Below are positions 34,628 through 42,970 of a stretch of DNA of 64,000 bases, piece by piece. Made by a program: the position numbers and the translations under genes. The DNA lies in NCBI RefSeq assembly GCF_001693485.1, contig NZ_MAXC01000049.1, positions 1-64,000 on the forward strand, read 5' to 3'. Numbering within the stretch: the first letter of the stretch is position 1; each line of letters begins with the position of its first letter. The DNA comes from Bradyrhizobium sp. LMTR 3. Its GTDB lineage: Bacteria; Pseudomonadota; Alphaproteobacteria; Rhizobiales; Xanthobacteraceae. The notes beneath the pieces are model-generated. The model was not told the origin of the DNA and made no database searches. It saw nothing but the letters and a program-made list of their open reading frames with translations.

Positions 34628-36101
34628 ACTGATCCGCACCACGGCGTTCCGGCTGACGCTGGTTTATCTGTTTTTGTTTGCGCTGTTTGCGGCGTCGCTG
34701 CTCGGCTATTTCGCGTGGAATACGCGGCGGATGATCAACGAGCAGATCACCACGATCGTCAATGCCGAGATCGCCGAGATCGAGACCATCTACTCGCGTC
34801 GCGGCCTGCGCGGCCTTTTCGTCACGCTCGGCTACCGCGCGCTGCGGCCTGGCGCCAATCTCTATCTTGTCACCACGCCTGAGGGGAAAGCGTTCGGCGG
34901 CAATGTCGAATCGCTGTCCCCGGGCGTGATGGCCTCCACAGGCTGGTCGGAGACGGTGTATCGCAGGCTCGACGAGCAGGATACCACCAATCATCGCGCG
35001 CTGGTGCGCGTCACCGAACTTGACAACGGATTCAGGCTGCTAGTCGGCCGCGATCTTGAGGAACGGCGGCGGCTGTTCGGCATCGTCGCCAAGGCCGCCC
35101 AATGGTCGCTGCTGGTCGTCATCGTGCTCGGCATCGGCGGTGGCATCTTCGTGGCGCGGCGGGTGTTGCAACGGATCGATGCCATGACCGGCACCACAAG
35201 GCGCATCATGGCGGGCGACCTCTCGGGGCGGCTGCCAGTCGGGCGCTCCGGCGACGAACTCGACCGTCTCGCGGAAAATCTCAACGCCATGCTGGAGCGC
35301 ATCGAGACCCTGATGATGGGGCTGAAGGAAGTCTCCGACAACATCGCCCATGATCTCAAGACGCCGTTAACGCGCTTGCGCAACCGCGCCGAGGAGGCGC
35401 TGGCGAGTTCGGGCAGCGAGGCCGAATACCGCGCTGCGCTGGAGCGGACCATCGAGGAATCCGACGGCCTGATCCGCACCTTCAACGCGCTGTTGATGAT
35501 CGCGCGCGCCGAGTCCGGGCAGGCACGCGGCAACATGGATGATTTCGACGCGGCCGACGTCGCCAGGGGCATCCACGAATTGTATGAGCCGCTGGCCGAA
35601 GACGACGGCATGACGCTCCGCGTCAAGGCCGCGACCGCGCGGCTGCATGGCAACCGCGAACTGATCAGCCAGGCACTTGCCAATCTGGTCGAGAACGCCA
35701 TCAAGTACGGTAAGCCCTCGCCGGTGGTGCAGCCGCTGGACCCTGCCGCCGCGGCGCGCACCCGGGAGATCCTGATCGAGGCGCGGCGCGAAGGCGACGA
35801 CGTGCTGCTCAGCGTCACCGATCACGGACCGGGCATTCCCGAAGGCGATCGCAAGCATGCGGTCGAGCGATTCGTGCGGCTTGAGGCGAGCCGCACGCTG
35901 CCGGGTTCCGGCCTCGGGCTCAGCCTGGCGTCCGCGGTGGCGACCTTGCATGGCGGCGAACTCAGGCTCGGCGATTCCCGTCCCGGCCTGACCGCGACGC
36001 TGGTCGTCCCGGCGCTACCTGCCATAGCGTTTTCGAGCGAAGTGGGCACCGGTTCGCGTGAAGAAAACGCGTCAAAACTAAGGGCTGGAGCCCGGTTCTG
36101 A
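34611..36101 (+). CDS. Sensor histidine kinase with repeat-encoded C-terminal tail
   Basis: A 496-residue kinase starting with GTG. Two membrane segments (about 13-35 and 163-183) flank a periplasmic sensor. HAMP is followed by the H-box DNIAHDLKTPLTRLRNRAEE, N-box SQALANLVENAIKYG, and G-boxes DHGPGIPEG and GSGLGLSLASAVATLHGG. The catalytic domain ends near LTATLVVPALPA. The last ~26 residues (AFSSEVGTGSREENASKLRA and onward) and the stop codon are encoded by a dispersed repeat. Partner of the regulator just upstream. Confidence 0.9.
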   Translation: MTAFGKLIRTTAFRLTLVYLFLFALFAASLLGYFAWNTRRMINEQITTIVNAEIAEIETIYSRRGLRGLFVTLGYRALRPGANLYLVTTPEGKAFGGNVESLSPGVMASTGWSETVYRRLDEQDTTNHRALVRVTELDNGFRLLVGRDLEERRRLFGIVAKAAQWSLLVVIVLGIGGGIFVARRVLQRIDAMTGTTRRIMAGDLSGRLPVGRSGDELDRLAENLNAMLERIETLMMGLKEVSDNIAHDLKTPLTRLRNRAEEALASSGSEAEYRAALERTIEESDGLIRTFNALLMIARAESGQARGNMDDFDAADVARGIHELYEPLAEDDGMTLRVKAATARLHGNRELISQALANLVENAIKYGKPSPVVQPLDPAAAARTREILIEARREGDDVLLSVTDHGPGIPEGDRKHAVERFVRLEASRTLPGSGLGLSLASAVATLHGGELRLGDSRPGLTATLVVPALPAIAFSSEVGTGSREENASKLRAGARF

Positions 36102-36124
36102 TCCAATGAGAACCGGGCCCCAGC
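36025..36124. repeat. Rhizobial dispersed repeat, copy 2
   Basis: The same element as 20383-20487: GCGTTTTCGAGCGAAGTGGG, CACCGGTTCGCGT, AAGAAAACGCGTCAAAAC, then a terminal hairpin with CCCGGTTCTGAT and ATGAGAACCGGG arms. It supplies the tail codons and the TGA stop of the kinase at 34611 and ends about 50 bases before glnE. Confidence 0.82.
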
Positions 36125-36172
36125 GGGCAACAGGCTTGCGGCTCAAACGCAGGATGTGCCACAGAAGGTGGC

Positions 36173-39112
36173 ATGAATTCCTCCGCCTTGGCCGCGCGGT
36201 TCGTCAGCGGGCCCCATGTCGCAGCCAGCAGTAACGCCGAACAACGCCTGGGAGACTGGCTCGCCGAACTGGAGCCGGAGCAATCGGCTGAGATCACGGC
36301 GTGGCTGGATCACCCGCTCGCCAGGACTATCCTGCTTGGCATCGCCGAGTTCTCGCCATACCTGTTCGACCTGATCCGGGCTGACGCCGCTCGGCTGCTG
36401 CGTTTGCTGGCATGCGACCCGGAACCATATCTCACCTCGCTGATCGAGAAAGGCACGCGCGACGTACTCGCTGCCGCGGGCGAGGCCGACGTGATGCATT
36501 TGCTTCGCCGCATGAAGGCGGAGGCCGCGTTGTTGATCGCGCTGTGCGATATCGGCGGGGTCTGGCCGGTGATGCGGGTGACCGCGGCGCTGACCGATCT
36601 TGCAACCGTGTCCGTGCAGACGGCGCTGCGCTTTCTGCTACGTCAGGAGGTCACGCGCGGCCGTATGACGGCGCTCAATCATGACCGGCCGGAGGAAGAC
36701 AGCGGATTGATCGTGCTCGCGATGGGCAAGATGGGCGCAGGGGAATTGAACTACTCCAGCGACATCGACCTGATCGTGTTTTTCGATCCCGCCCGCACCT
36801 CGCTGGTAGCAGACATCGAGCCGGCGCCGTTCTTCGTGCGGGTGACGCAGACGCTCGCCCGCCTGCTGCAGCAACGCTCCGGCGAGGGCTACGTGTTCCG
36901 CGTCGATCTGCGCCTGCGGCCCGATCCGGCCTCGACGCAGGTGGCGATCTCGACCGAGGCGGCGCTGCATTACTACGAGCGGGAAGGGCGGACCTGGGAA
37001 CGCGCCGCGATGATCAAGGCGCGCGTTTGCGCCGGCGACGCCAAAGCGGGCGAGGCGCTGATCGCGGAACTGTCGCCGTTCGTCTGGCGCAAGCATCTGG
37101 ATTTTGCCGCGCTCGCCGACGTCCACGACATGAAGCGGCAGATGCAGACCTATCGCGGCCAGAGCGAGATCGCGGTCGAAGGTCATAACGTCAAGGTCGG
37201 CCGCGGCGGCATCCGCGAGATCGAGTTCTTCGCACAGACGCAGCAGCTCATTGCCGGCGGCCGCCATCCGGAATTGCGGGTGCGCCCCACGCTGCATGCG
37301 CTGCAGGTGCTGGCGACCAGCAACTGGATCAGCTTTCAGGCCCACGACGAGTTGACCGCGGCCTATGAGTTCCTGCGCCGCGTCGAGCACCGGCTGCAGA
37401 TGATCTCGGACGAGCAGACCCATGCACTGCCCGAGGATGCCGAGGCCGTGGAGCGCTTTGCAAACTTCTTCGGCTATGAGAGCCGGGCAGCCTTTGCGAA
37501 GGACTTGCTCGACCATCTCAACATCGTGCAGGGACATTACGGCAAGTTGTTCGAAGGCGATCCGACCGGTACGTTGAAGCTGCCGCAGCTCAACTATGCC
37601 GGCGGGCCTGAGGATGCGCGTCTGCTCGATCACCTGACGATGCTCGGCTTCAAGAAGCCGGTCGCGGTGGCTGGCACCCTGCAGCACTGGATGCAGGGCA
37701 ACTATCGCGCGCTCCGCAACGAGGCGACCAAGGCAGCCTTCATCGAATTCGTGCCCGGCCTGATCCACGGTCTCGCGCATGCCGAAGACCCCGACGACGC
37801 CGTGACCACGTTCGATCGCTTTCTCGGCGCATTGCAGCGCGGCGGCCGGCTGATTTCACTGTTGAGCCAGAACCGCGACCTGGTCGCGCTGGTGGCCTTG
37901 ATCCTCGGCGCCGCGCCGCGGCTCGGCGACATGCTGGCGCGCCAGCCGCAGATCATGGACGGCTTGATCGATCCCCGTTTCTTCGGCGCGATGCCGGACC
38001 GGAAGGAATTGTCGGCGCGGCTGGCGGCGACGCTGAAGGACGCGGACTCTTACGAAGATTTCCTCGATCGCCTGCGGCTGTTCGGGCAGGAGAGCCTGTT
38101 TTTGATCGGCACGCGGATCCTGTCCGGCACGGTTTCCGCCCAGCACGCTGGCGTCGCCTTTGCCGACGTCGCCGAGGGCATCGTGCACACCGTGCACGGC
38201 CTGGTGAGAGACCAGTTCGCGACCCAGTACGGCCGCATCAAGGGACAGGAGACCGCGATCCTCGCGATGGGCCGGCTCGGCAGCCGCGAGATGACGGCAT
38301 CTTCTGATCTCGACCTGATCCTGCTGTATGATTTCGACACGGACAATCCCGATTCCGACGGCGAACGATCGCTGCACGGCGCGCAATATTTTACGCGGCT
38401 GACCCAGCGGCTGATCTCGGCGTTTACGACGCGGACCAATTACGGCGTACTCTATGACGTCGATATGCGGCTGCGGCCGTCGGGCCGCGCCGGGCCGCTG
38501 GCGTCGCGGATCGATTCCTTTTCCGATTATCAGGAACGCGAAGCCTGGACCTGGGAGCACATGGCGCTGACGCGGGCGCGAGTGATCTCGGCTTCACCGG
38601 CGTTTCGGAAAGAGATCGAGGACGCGATCCGCAGCGTGCTGACGCGGCCGCGCGATGCGGCCTCGACCGCCGGCGACGTCGCCGACATGCGCCGGGCGAT
38701 TGCGCTGGAGAAGGGCGAGGACGACATCTGGAACCTCAAGCAGGCCGCCGGCGGCCTGGTCGACATCGATTTCATCGCGCAGTATTTGCAGCTCGTTCAC
38801 GCCTCGGACAAGCCCGAGATCCTCAGCGTCTCCACGCTGCAGGTGCTCGACAACGCCGCACGCCTCGGCGTGCTGCCGCCATCCGACGCCGAAATTTTGC
38901 GCTCGGCGGCGCGGCTCTATCACGACCTGACGCAGATCGTCAGGCTTTGCGTCACCGGCAAATTCAAGCCGGAGACGTCCGGAGAGAACCTCTTGCGCGT
39001 GATGGCGCGCGCCGGCGACACGCCGGATTTCTCGACGCTGGAAGCGCGCCTGCGCGAGACGCAAGGCGAGGTGAGGCGGGTGTTCCAGGCGTTGGTGGGC
39101 GGCGGTGGTTAG
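36173..39112 (+). CDS. glnE: Bifunctional glutamine synthetase adenylyltransferase/deadenylase
   Basis: A 979-residue GlnE. Two nucleotidyltransferase domains are visible by their metal-binding motifs: GAGELNYSSDIDLIVFFD in the N-terminal deadenylase half and LGSREMTASSDLDLILLYD in the C-terminal adenylylase half. Each is followed by a helical regulatory domain (KVGRGGIREIEFFAQ and AAGGLVDIDFIAQYLQ). It adds or removes AMP on glutamine synthetase in response to PII proteins. Length is normal. It follows the two-component pair but is separated by the dispersed repeat. Confidence 0.95.
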   Translation: MNSSALAARFVSGPHVAASSNAEQRLGDWLAELEPEQSAEITAWLDHPLARTILLGIAEFSPYLFDLIRADAARLLRLLACDPEPYLTSLIEKGTRDVLAAAGEADVMHLLRRMKAEAALLIALCDIGGVWPVMRVTAALTDLATVSVQTALRFLLRQEVTRGRMTALNHDRPEEDSGLIVLAMGKMGAGELNYSSDIDLIVFFDPARTSLVADIEPAPFFVRVTQTLARLLQQRSGEGYVFRVDLRLRPDPASTQVAISTEAALHYYEREGRTWERAAMIKARVCAGDAKAGEALIAELSPFVWRKHLDFAALADVHDMKRQMQTYRGQSEIAVEGHNVKVGRGGIREIEFFAQTQQLIAGGRHPELRVRPTLHALQVLATSNWISFQAHDELTAAYEFLRRVEHRLQMISDEQTHALPEDAEAVERFANFFGYESRAAFAKDLLDHLNIVQGHYGKLFEGDPTGTLKLPQLNYAGGPEDARLLDHLTMLGFKKPVAVAGTLQHWMQGNYRALRNEATKAAFIEFVPGLIHGLAHAEDPDDAVTTFDRFLGALQRGGRLISLLSQNRDLVALVALILGAAPRLGDMLARQPQIMDGLIDPRFFGAMPDRKELSARLAATLKDADSYEDFLDRLRLFGQESLFLIGTRILSGTVSAQHAGVAFADVAEGIVHTVHGLVRDQFATQYGRIKGQETAILAMGRLGSREMTASSDLDLILLYDFDTDNPDSDGERSLHGAQYFTRLTQRLISAFTTRTNYGVLYDVDMRLRPSGRAGPLASRIDSFSDYQEREAWTWEHMALTRARVISASPAFRKEIEDAIRSVLTRPRDAASTAGDVADMRRAIALEKGEDDIWNLKQAAGGLVDIDFIAQYLQLVHASDKPEILSVSTLQVLDNAARLGVLPPSDAEILRSAARLYHDLTQIVRLCVTGKFKPETSGENLLRVMARAGDTPDFSTLEARLRETQGEVRRVFQALVGGGG

Positions 39113-39289
39113 AGGAGCGTGCGAGACTGGCCCCCGTCATCTCTGCGTAAAAGCTTTCGCTGTTATCGCTGCCCTTGCGCGGCAATTGCACCGCGGGGCG
39201 AGGGCGGTCAATTCTGGCTTCCGTTTGTTCCGACGGGCGGAACACCCACGGCAGTTCGGAATTGTCCCCGGGGATCGGGAGGCGCTGGT

Positions 39290-39499
39290 ATGCATACCGA
39301 AATCGACATCTTCGACAAACCCATCGGGCGCATCAGAAAAATGTGTGAGCTGATGGGCTTAGGTGCCGAATTCGACCGCAAGCTCCCGGAACTCGAAACC
39401 CATCTTGAAGGGCTGGTGGCCGAAGGCGAAACCAGCGAGGAACGGCTGACCGTGAGCGGTCTGGCCTTCGTCAAGCAGGCACAACAGGGATCTGCGTGA
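39290..39499 (+). CDS. Small conserved hypothetical protein (69 aa)
   Basis: A 69-residue acidic, helical protein (MHTEIDIFDKPIGRIRKMCE, then LMGLGAEFDRKLPELETHLEGL). No signal peptide or membrane segment. GGGAGG lies about 8 bases before the ATG. The composition suggests a small cytoplasmic helical protein. I cannot name a family with confidence. Confidence 0.65.
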   Translation: MHTEIDIFDKPIGRIRKMCELMGLGAEFDRKLPELETHLEGLVAEGETSEERLTVSGLAFVKQAQQGSA

Positions 39500-39514
39500 G
39501 GCGCTGGCAAAGCA

Positions 39515-39736
39515 CTAGGAAATTTCGTCCGGAAGCATCCAGGCCGGATCGGGCGCGCAACACTCTTCCCTGGTTTCCTTCACGTGATAGCGGGCCGGCA
39601 GAGCCGGTCCGCCTGCTTTGTCGGCAACGGGAGGATCGGAAATCAGGGAATAGTCGAGGGCTTGCTTCCAGACCTCTGCCTCCGTCGGAAGGCCAGGGCC
39701 GATCTGCCTGTCGTCGGCGAACAGCGCGTAGGGCAC
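39515..39736 (-). CDS. Small hypothetical protein, MPYALF type (73 aa)
   Basis: A 73-residue protein starting with GTG (MPYALFADDRQIGPGLPTEA, then EVWKQALDYSLI). GGGAGAGG lies just before the GTG. The N-terminus matches a group of small proteins that I recall as multi-copy in Bradyrhizobium, beginning PYALF and carrying PTEAEVW. A terminator-like hairpin immediately precedes the ribosome site. An upstream in-frame ATG at 39979 would read through that hairpin and is rejected. Function is unknown. Confidence 0.6.
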   Translation of the reverse strand: MPYALFADDRQIGPGLPTEAEVWKQALDYSLISDPPVADKAGGPALPARYHVKETREECCAPDPAWMLPDEIS

Positions 39737-39755
39737 AAGCCTCTCCCAATCAAAA

Positions 39756-39791
39756 CCCCGCCAGCTATCTAAAATAACTGACGGGGCTTTT
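39756..39791. promoter_or_regulatory. Terminator-like hairpin in the leader of the MPYALF gene
   Basis: On the minus strand CCCCGTCAG pairs with CTGGCGGGG around a 13-base AT-rich loop and is followed by TTTTGATT, then the ribosome site and GTG start of the 73-aa gene. The + strand also ends CTTTTG, so it could terminate in both directions. A leader hairpin followed by U residues is an attenuator layout. Confidence 0.5.
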
Positions 39792-40047
39792 GAGCTGATA
39801 ATTCTGGTTGGATTTCTCCTTCCTGAACTACCTGCTCGCTCCTTTAACGCCGGACGATGGATGTTGTTCCCAATTTTTTCGGTTGCGAGCGAAAGAAATG
39901 GCGCGGCCCCGCCGATCGACAGCCCTTCCTGATTTTGATGGAACGCTGCGCCGATGGCAGCTTTCGAAATCCGCCTCATTCGCGTGGAACTGTTGCCACT
40001 TTTTCCTGCTTGAGAGCGGCATCTTCAACCCTGGAGCGGGATGGCCC

Positions 40048-40308
40048 ATGCGCAAACTACTATTTGGCATCGCACTCACACTACCAATAGCTTTCATGTC
40101 CCCGGCAACCGCAATGCCCCGCGGCTACCCGTTGATCCACGACGCTCTGGTCAAGGGAGATCTGATCGAGGTGAAGGGCGGGCACGGCCGCGGGCATGGT
40201 TGGGGCCGCGGGCACGGTTACCGTCCGTTTGGTTGGAGTCGCGGCCGGAAGGTCGGTTGGCGCGGCCGCGGCTGCCCGCCCGGTCACTGGAAGAAGGGCT
40301 GGTGCTGA
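40048..40308 (+). CDS. Small secreted Gly/His/Arg-rich protein
   Basis: An 86-residue precursor. The signal peptide (MRKLLFGIALTLPIAFMSPA, cleaved after ATA) is followed by MPRGYPLIHDALV and a low-complexity tail of GHGRGHGWGRGHGYR type ending in CPPGHWKKGWC. The repeated Gly-His could bind metal ions in the envelope. GGAGCGGGA precedes the ATG at 40048. The frame upstream to 39808 lacks family character. Role unknown. Confidence 0.7.
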   Translation: MRKLLFGIALTLPIAFMSPATAMPRGYPLIHDALVKGDLIEVKGGHGRGHGWGRGHGYRPFGWSRGRKVGWRGRGCPPGHWKKGWC

Positions 40309-40409
40309 AACTGGAGGCCGGAGCGCAGTTCGTTAGCGCGGAATAGCGTATTCCGCCGCGCTGGCTGTTTCGAGGCGGTGTTCCTGGCGTTGGTGGGCGG
40401 CAAGGGCGA

Positions 40410-41162
40410 CTACAACGCCCGTGCCGCGTTGCCCTTGAACAGGATTGGGCCGGTCGGTCGTCCGATTGGTGAGCCACCTTCCGGTTCCAGCGTGATCTCG
40501 AACAGTTGATCCTGCACGGTTTCCGGCAACGCCTCCAGGTCCAGCTGCAGCGTGCGCGATTGACCGGTGACGCCGATCGATTTCGGGCCGATCGCGCGGT
40601 CCCACAGGGTCCAGACCTGCAGCGTGCGGCCGGCAGGAACCTCGATCGGCCGTAGCGGTATCAGCTCGACCCGGCCGTTCGAAAACGCGTTGACGATGGC
40701 GCCGGCCTCTTTCGTCGTGTCGTTCACCAGCACGGCGACGTAAACCGGCTTGCGCTGGGCGAGCGCGATCATGTCATGACGAAGCTGGCGCGACGTCGCT
40801 AGCGCCCCGATCATGATCATTGCAAAAACCGCTGCAGCGAAGGCGCCGCCGATACCGAGGCCGCGCCAGAACCGGATATTGTCCCACAGTGTGGCGCCAC
40901 GCAGTGCGGCGCGTGCGGAGGGCAGGGCATCGATCGGCGCAATCTTGGTTGCATCCGCGATGCGCTGCCACAGCGCCGGGCTCGGTGGAGCTTCCTCGGC
41001 CGTGAGATCGAGGTCCGCAAGCCGTTCCCGCCACGCGCTGACGGCCTGAGCAAACGATTGGTCGGTTGCGATGCGCCGTTCGGCGGCGGCGTGCTCTGCG
41101 CCGTCAAGCAGGCCCATCACGTAATCGGCAGCCATGGTGTTATCGGCGTCGTGCAGGTTCAT
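40410..41162 (-). CDS. Anti-sigma factor, RskA (anti-sigma-K) type
   Basis: A 250-residue membrane-bound anti-sigma factor. The cytoplasmic sigma-binding domain (about 1-95) contains ADYVMGLLDGAEHAAAERRI. One membrane segment lies at about 103-125 (GIGGAFAAAVFAMIMIGALA). The periplasmic domain has the RskA C-terminal pattern QVWTLWDRAIGPKSIGV and ITLEPEGGSPIGRPTGPILF. It should hold the sigma factor inactive until a periplasmic signal triggers proteolysis. It overlaps the sigma gene by 4 bases (ATGA). Confidence 0.9.
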   Translation of the reverse strand: MNLHDADNTMAADYVMGLLDGAEHAAAERRIATDQSFAQAVSAWRERLADLDLTAEEAPPSPALWQRIADATKIAPIDALPSARAALRGATLWDNIRFWRGLGIGGAFAAAVFAMIMIGALATSRQLRHDMIALAQRKPVYVAVLVNDTTKEAGAIVNAFSNGRVELIPLRPIEVPAGRTLQVWTLWDRAIGPKSIGVTGQSRTLQLDLEALPETVQDQLFEITLEPEGGSPIGRPTGPILFKGNAARAL

Positions 41163-41737
41163 CCCATGCACTCCTGCAACGCAAAGAGGCTGCGCCGCAC
41201 CCAGCTCTTGACCGTGCCGAGAGGGACCTTGAGCCGTCCCGCCAATTCGCCGTGGCTCATGCCGTGAACATAGGCGAGCACGACGACGTCGCGGCGGGGA
41301 CGGTCGATCTGCTCGAGACACCGGCGCAGCGCGCTGGTCTCCGGTATCCGCGACAGGGTGGCCTCGCAGTCGACATCCTGGACGCTTTCATCCGACGCTT
41401 CATAGCGGTGCTCATCGCGATGAATGCTAAGGGCGCGGTTGCGCACCACCGCATAGAGCCAGCCGCGCGCGCTACCGCGACGCGGATCGAAGCCGGCCGC
41501 ACCGCGCCAGATCCGGATAAAGGCGTCGTGCACCGCCTCTTCCGCAAGGTCCTGCCGAAACAGAATGCGGCGCGCGATGCCGACCATGCGCGGCGCCTCG
41601 CTATCGTAGATCACGCGCAATGCAGTGCGGTCACCGGCCGCACAACGCGCCAGAGCCGCGGCAAGCTGCGACTCGCGCTCCCGATCGAGCAGGGCGGGAG
41701 CCTGCAGGTTGGCGGTGATGGTGCCATTTCCGGTCAT
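41159..41737 (-). CDS. ECF RNA polymerase sigma factor (SigK-like)
   Basis: A ~192-residue extracytoplasmic-function sigma factor. Region 2 contains DLAEEAVHDAFIRIWRGAAG and GWLYAVVRNRALSIHRDE. Region 4 contains LRRCLEQIDRPRRDVVVLAY, then HGELAGRLKVPLGTVKSWVRRSL. I start at the ATG at 41737 because AAGG is eight bases upstream and the predicted -10 at 41764-41759 leaves only ~7 bases before the other ATG at 41752. It is co-translated with its RskA-type inhibitor and divergent from the DUF4394 gene. Confidence 0.9.
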   Translation of the reverse strand: MTGNGTITANLQAPALLDRERESQLAAALARCAAGDRTALRVIYDSEAPRMVGIARRILFRQDLAEEAVHDAFIRIWRGAAGFDPRRGSARGWLYAVVRNRALSIHRDEHRYEASDESVQDVDCEATLSRIPETSALRRCLEQIDRPRRDVVVLAYVHGMSHGELAGRLKVPLGTVKSWVRRSLFALQECMG

Positions 41738-41758
41738 GTCTATGCCTTGCATAGTTGT

Positions 41759-41842
41759 TCTACCTTGAGATGCGGCATTTGGATGCATGTGCCGAAAATT
41801 ATTTTCGGTGTGCTGCATCCGTTTCGCCGCGCCGTCCGTACC
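41759..41842. promoter_or_regulatory. Mirror-image candidate ECF promoters on a 40-base palindrome
   Basis: A palindrome at 41781-41820 has an inner perfect dyad CCGAAAATTATTTTCGG (41792-41808) and outer arms GGATGCA / TGCATCC. Reading outward on each strand gives TGCATCC, a 16-base spacer, then CGTACC (41837-41842, + strand) or GGTAGA (41764-41759, - strand). The -35 resembles the CCATCC reported for mycobacterial SigK promoters. This predicts that the sigma factor drives both its own operon and the DUF4394 gene. Confidence 0.6.
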
Positions 41843-41889
41843 CGCTGTGTTGGTCCCGAGAGGATCATAGCAACACAGGGAGCTCACCG

Positions 41890-42666
41890 ATGAACTATCG
41901 TTCCATTTTCGCCGCTTCGGCCGCACTAATGCTGTCATCCGCAGCCGCCAACGCCGCGCAGGTCGCAGCCCTGATCGGCGGCGACACCATTGCGATGGTC
42001 GATACCGCGCAGAAGAAGGCGACCGGATCGGTCAAGGTCACCGGCATTTCCGGTGCGCTGGTCGGCGTCGACGTACGTCCGGCCGACGGCATGCTCTATG
42101 GACTGGTCGATGATGGCTCCATTGTGACCATCGCGATGGACGGCAAGGCCACGATGAAGTCGAAGCTCGACACCATGCTTGCCAAGGGCGTGGCCGCGAC
42201 GGTGGATTTCAATCCGGTGGCGGACCGCTTGCGTGTGATGGGCGCGGACGGGATGAACTTGCGTGCGAATGTCGATGACGGCAAGGTGACCAAGGACGGC
42301 GACCACAAGTTTGCCGACAGCGACATGCACAAGGGCGAAAAGCCGAACATCGTCGCCGGCGCCTATACCAATTCGGTCAAGGGCGCAAAGGAGACGGGGT
42401 TGTTCAATATCGACGGCACCATCGGAGGATTGATCAAGCAGGCGCCACCGAATGACGGCGTGCTCGGCGCGATCGGCAAACTCGGGATCAAGGCGGATAC
42501 CGTCGCGTTTGACATCTGGTCCGACGGCACCGGCAAGAACGAAGCCTGGCTGATGGCGGGCGGCACGCTCTACAGCATCGACCTCGCGACCGGAAAGGCG
42601 ACCGAGGCGGCAAAGATCACCGGCGTCAGCGGTACGGTCAAGGACATCGCCATCATGGGAATGTAG
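41890..42666 (+). CDS. DUF4394 domain exported protein
   Basis: A 258-residue protein. The signal peptide (MNYRSIFAASAALMLSSAAANA) is followed by a domain of beta-propeller-like repeats typical of DUF4394: IGGDTIAMVDTAQKKATGSV, GVDVRPADGMLYGLVDDG, FNPVADRLRVMGADGMNLR and AWLMAGGTLYSIDLATGKA. It should act in the periplasm or outside the cell. Being divergent from the sigma/anti-sigma operon behind a mirrored promoter makes it the likely main target. Biochemical role unknown. Confidence 0.88.
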   Translation: MNYRSIFAASAALMLSSAAANAAQVAALIGGDTIAMVDTAQKKATGSVKVTGISGALVGVDVRPADGMLYGLVDDGSIVTIAMDGKATMKSKLDTMLAKGVAATVDFNPVADRLRVMGADGMNLRANVDDGKVTKDGDHKFADSDMHKGEKPNIVAGAYTNSVKGAKETGLFNIDGTIGGLIKQAPPNDGVLGAIGKLGIKADTVAFDIWSDGTGKNEAWLMAGGTLYSIDLATGKATEAAKITGVSGTVKDIAIMGM

Positions 42667-42693
42667 CCGACCGCTGCAATCTCCAGACGGCTG

Positions 42694-42727
42694 GGTTCTG
42701 CCGGTTGCTTGCGCGACCGGCAGAACC
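42694..42727. terminator. Strong hairpin between convergent genes
   Basis: GGTTCTGCCGGT pairs perfectly with ACCGGCAGAACC around a 10-base loop. No U-tract follows. It lies between the convergent DUF4394 and fdsD genes and is probably a two-way transcription stop or RNA-stabilising 3' end. Confidence 0.6.
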
Positions 42728-42757
42728 TGGCGGTGAATTCGGGCTCAGCCGGGGTGC

Positions 42758-42970
42758 CTAAGCCTTCTTCAGCGTCTCGAGCGCATCGCGGACATACGGA
42801 TCCAGCCCCGTGCCGCCATTGTCCAGGTGCGCAAAGATCGCTTTGCGCATCCGTGGATCCCAGAACTTCCTGATATGCTCGGCAATGTCAGGCACGGCCT
42901 TGTCATGGCCCTGGCTCTGAAAGAACTTTCCGATCTGGTTAGCCATATAGATCAATCGATCAGGCGACAT
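42758..42970 (-). CDS. fdsD: Formate dehydrogenase delta subunit
   Basis: A 70-residue FdsD (MSPDRLIYMANQIGKFFQSQ, then RKFWDPRMRKAIFAHLDNGG). The short family has a conserved IRxFWDPRMR motif and is needed for maturation or stability of soluble Mo-dependent formate dehydrogenases. It overlaps fdhD by 11 bases as the last gene of the operon. Confidence 0.92.
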   Translation of the reverse strand: MSPDRLIYMANQIGKFFQSQGHDKAVPDIAEHIRKFWDPRMRKAIFAHLDNGGTGLDPYVRDALETLKKA

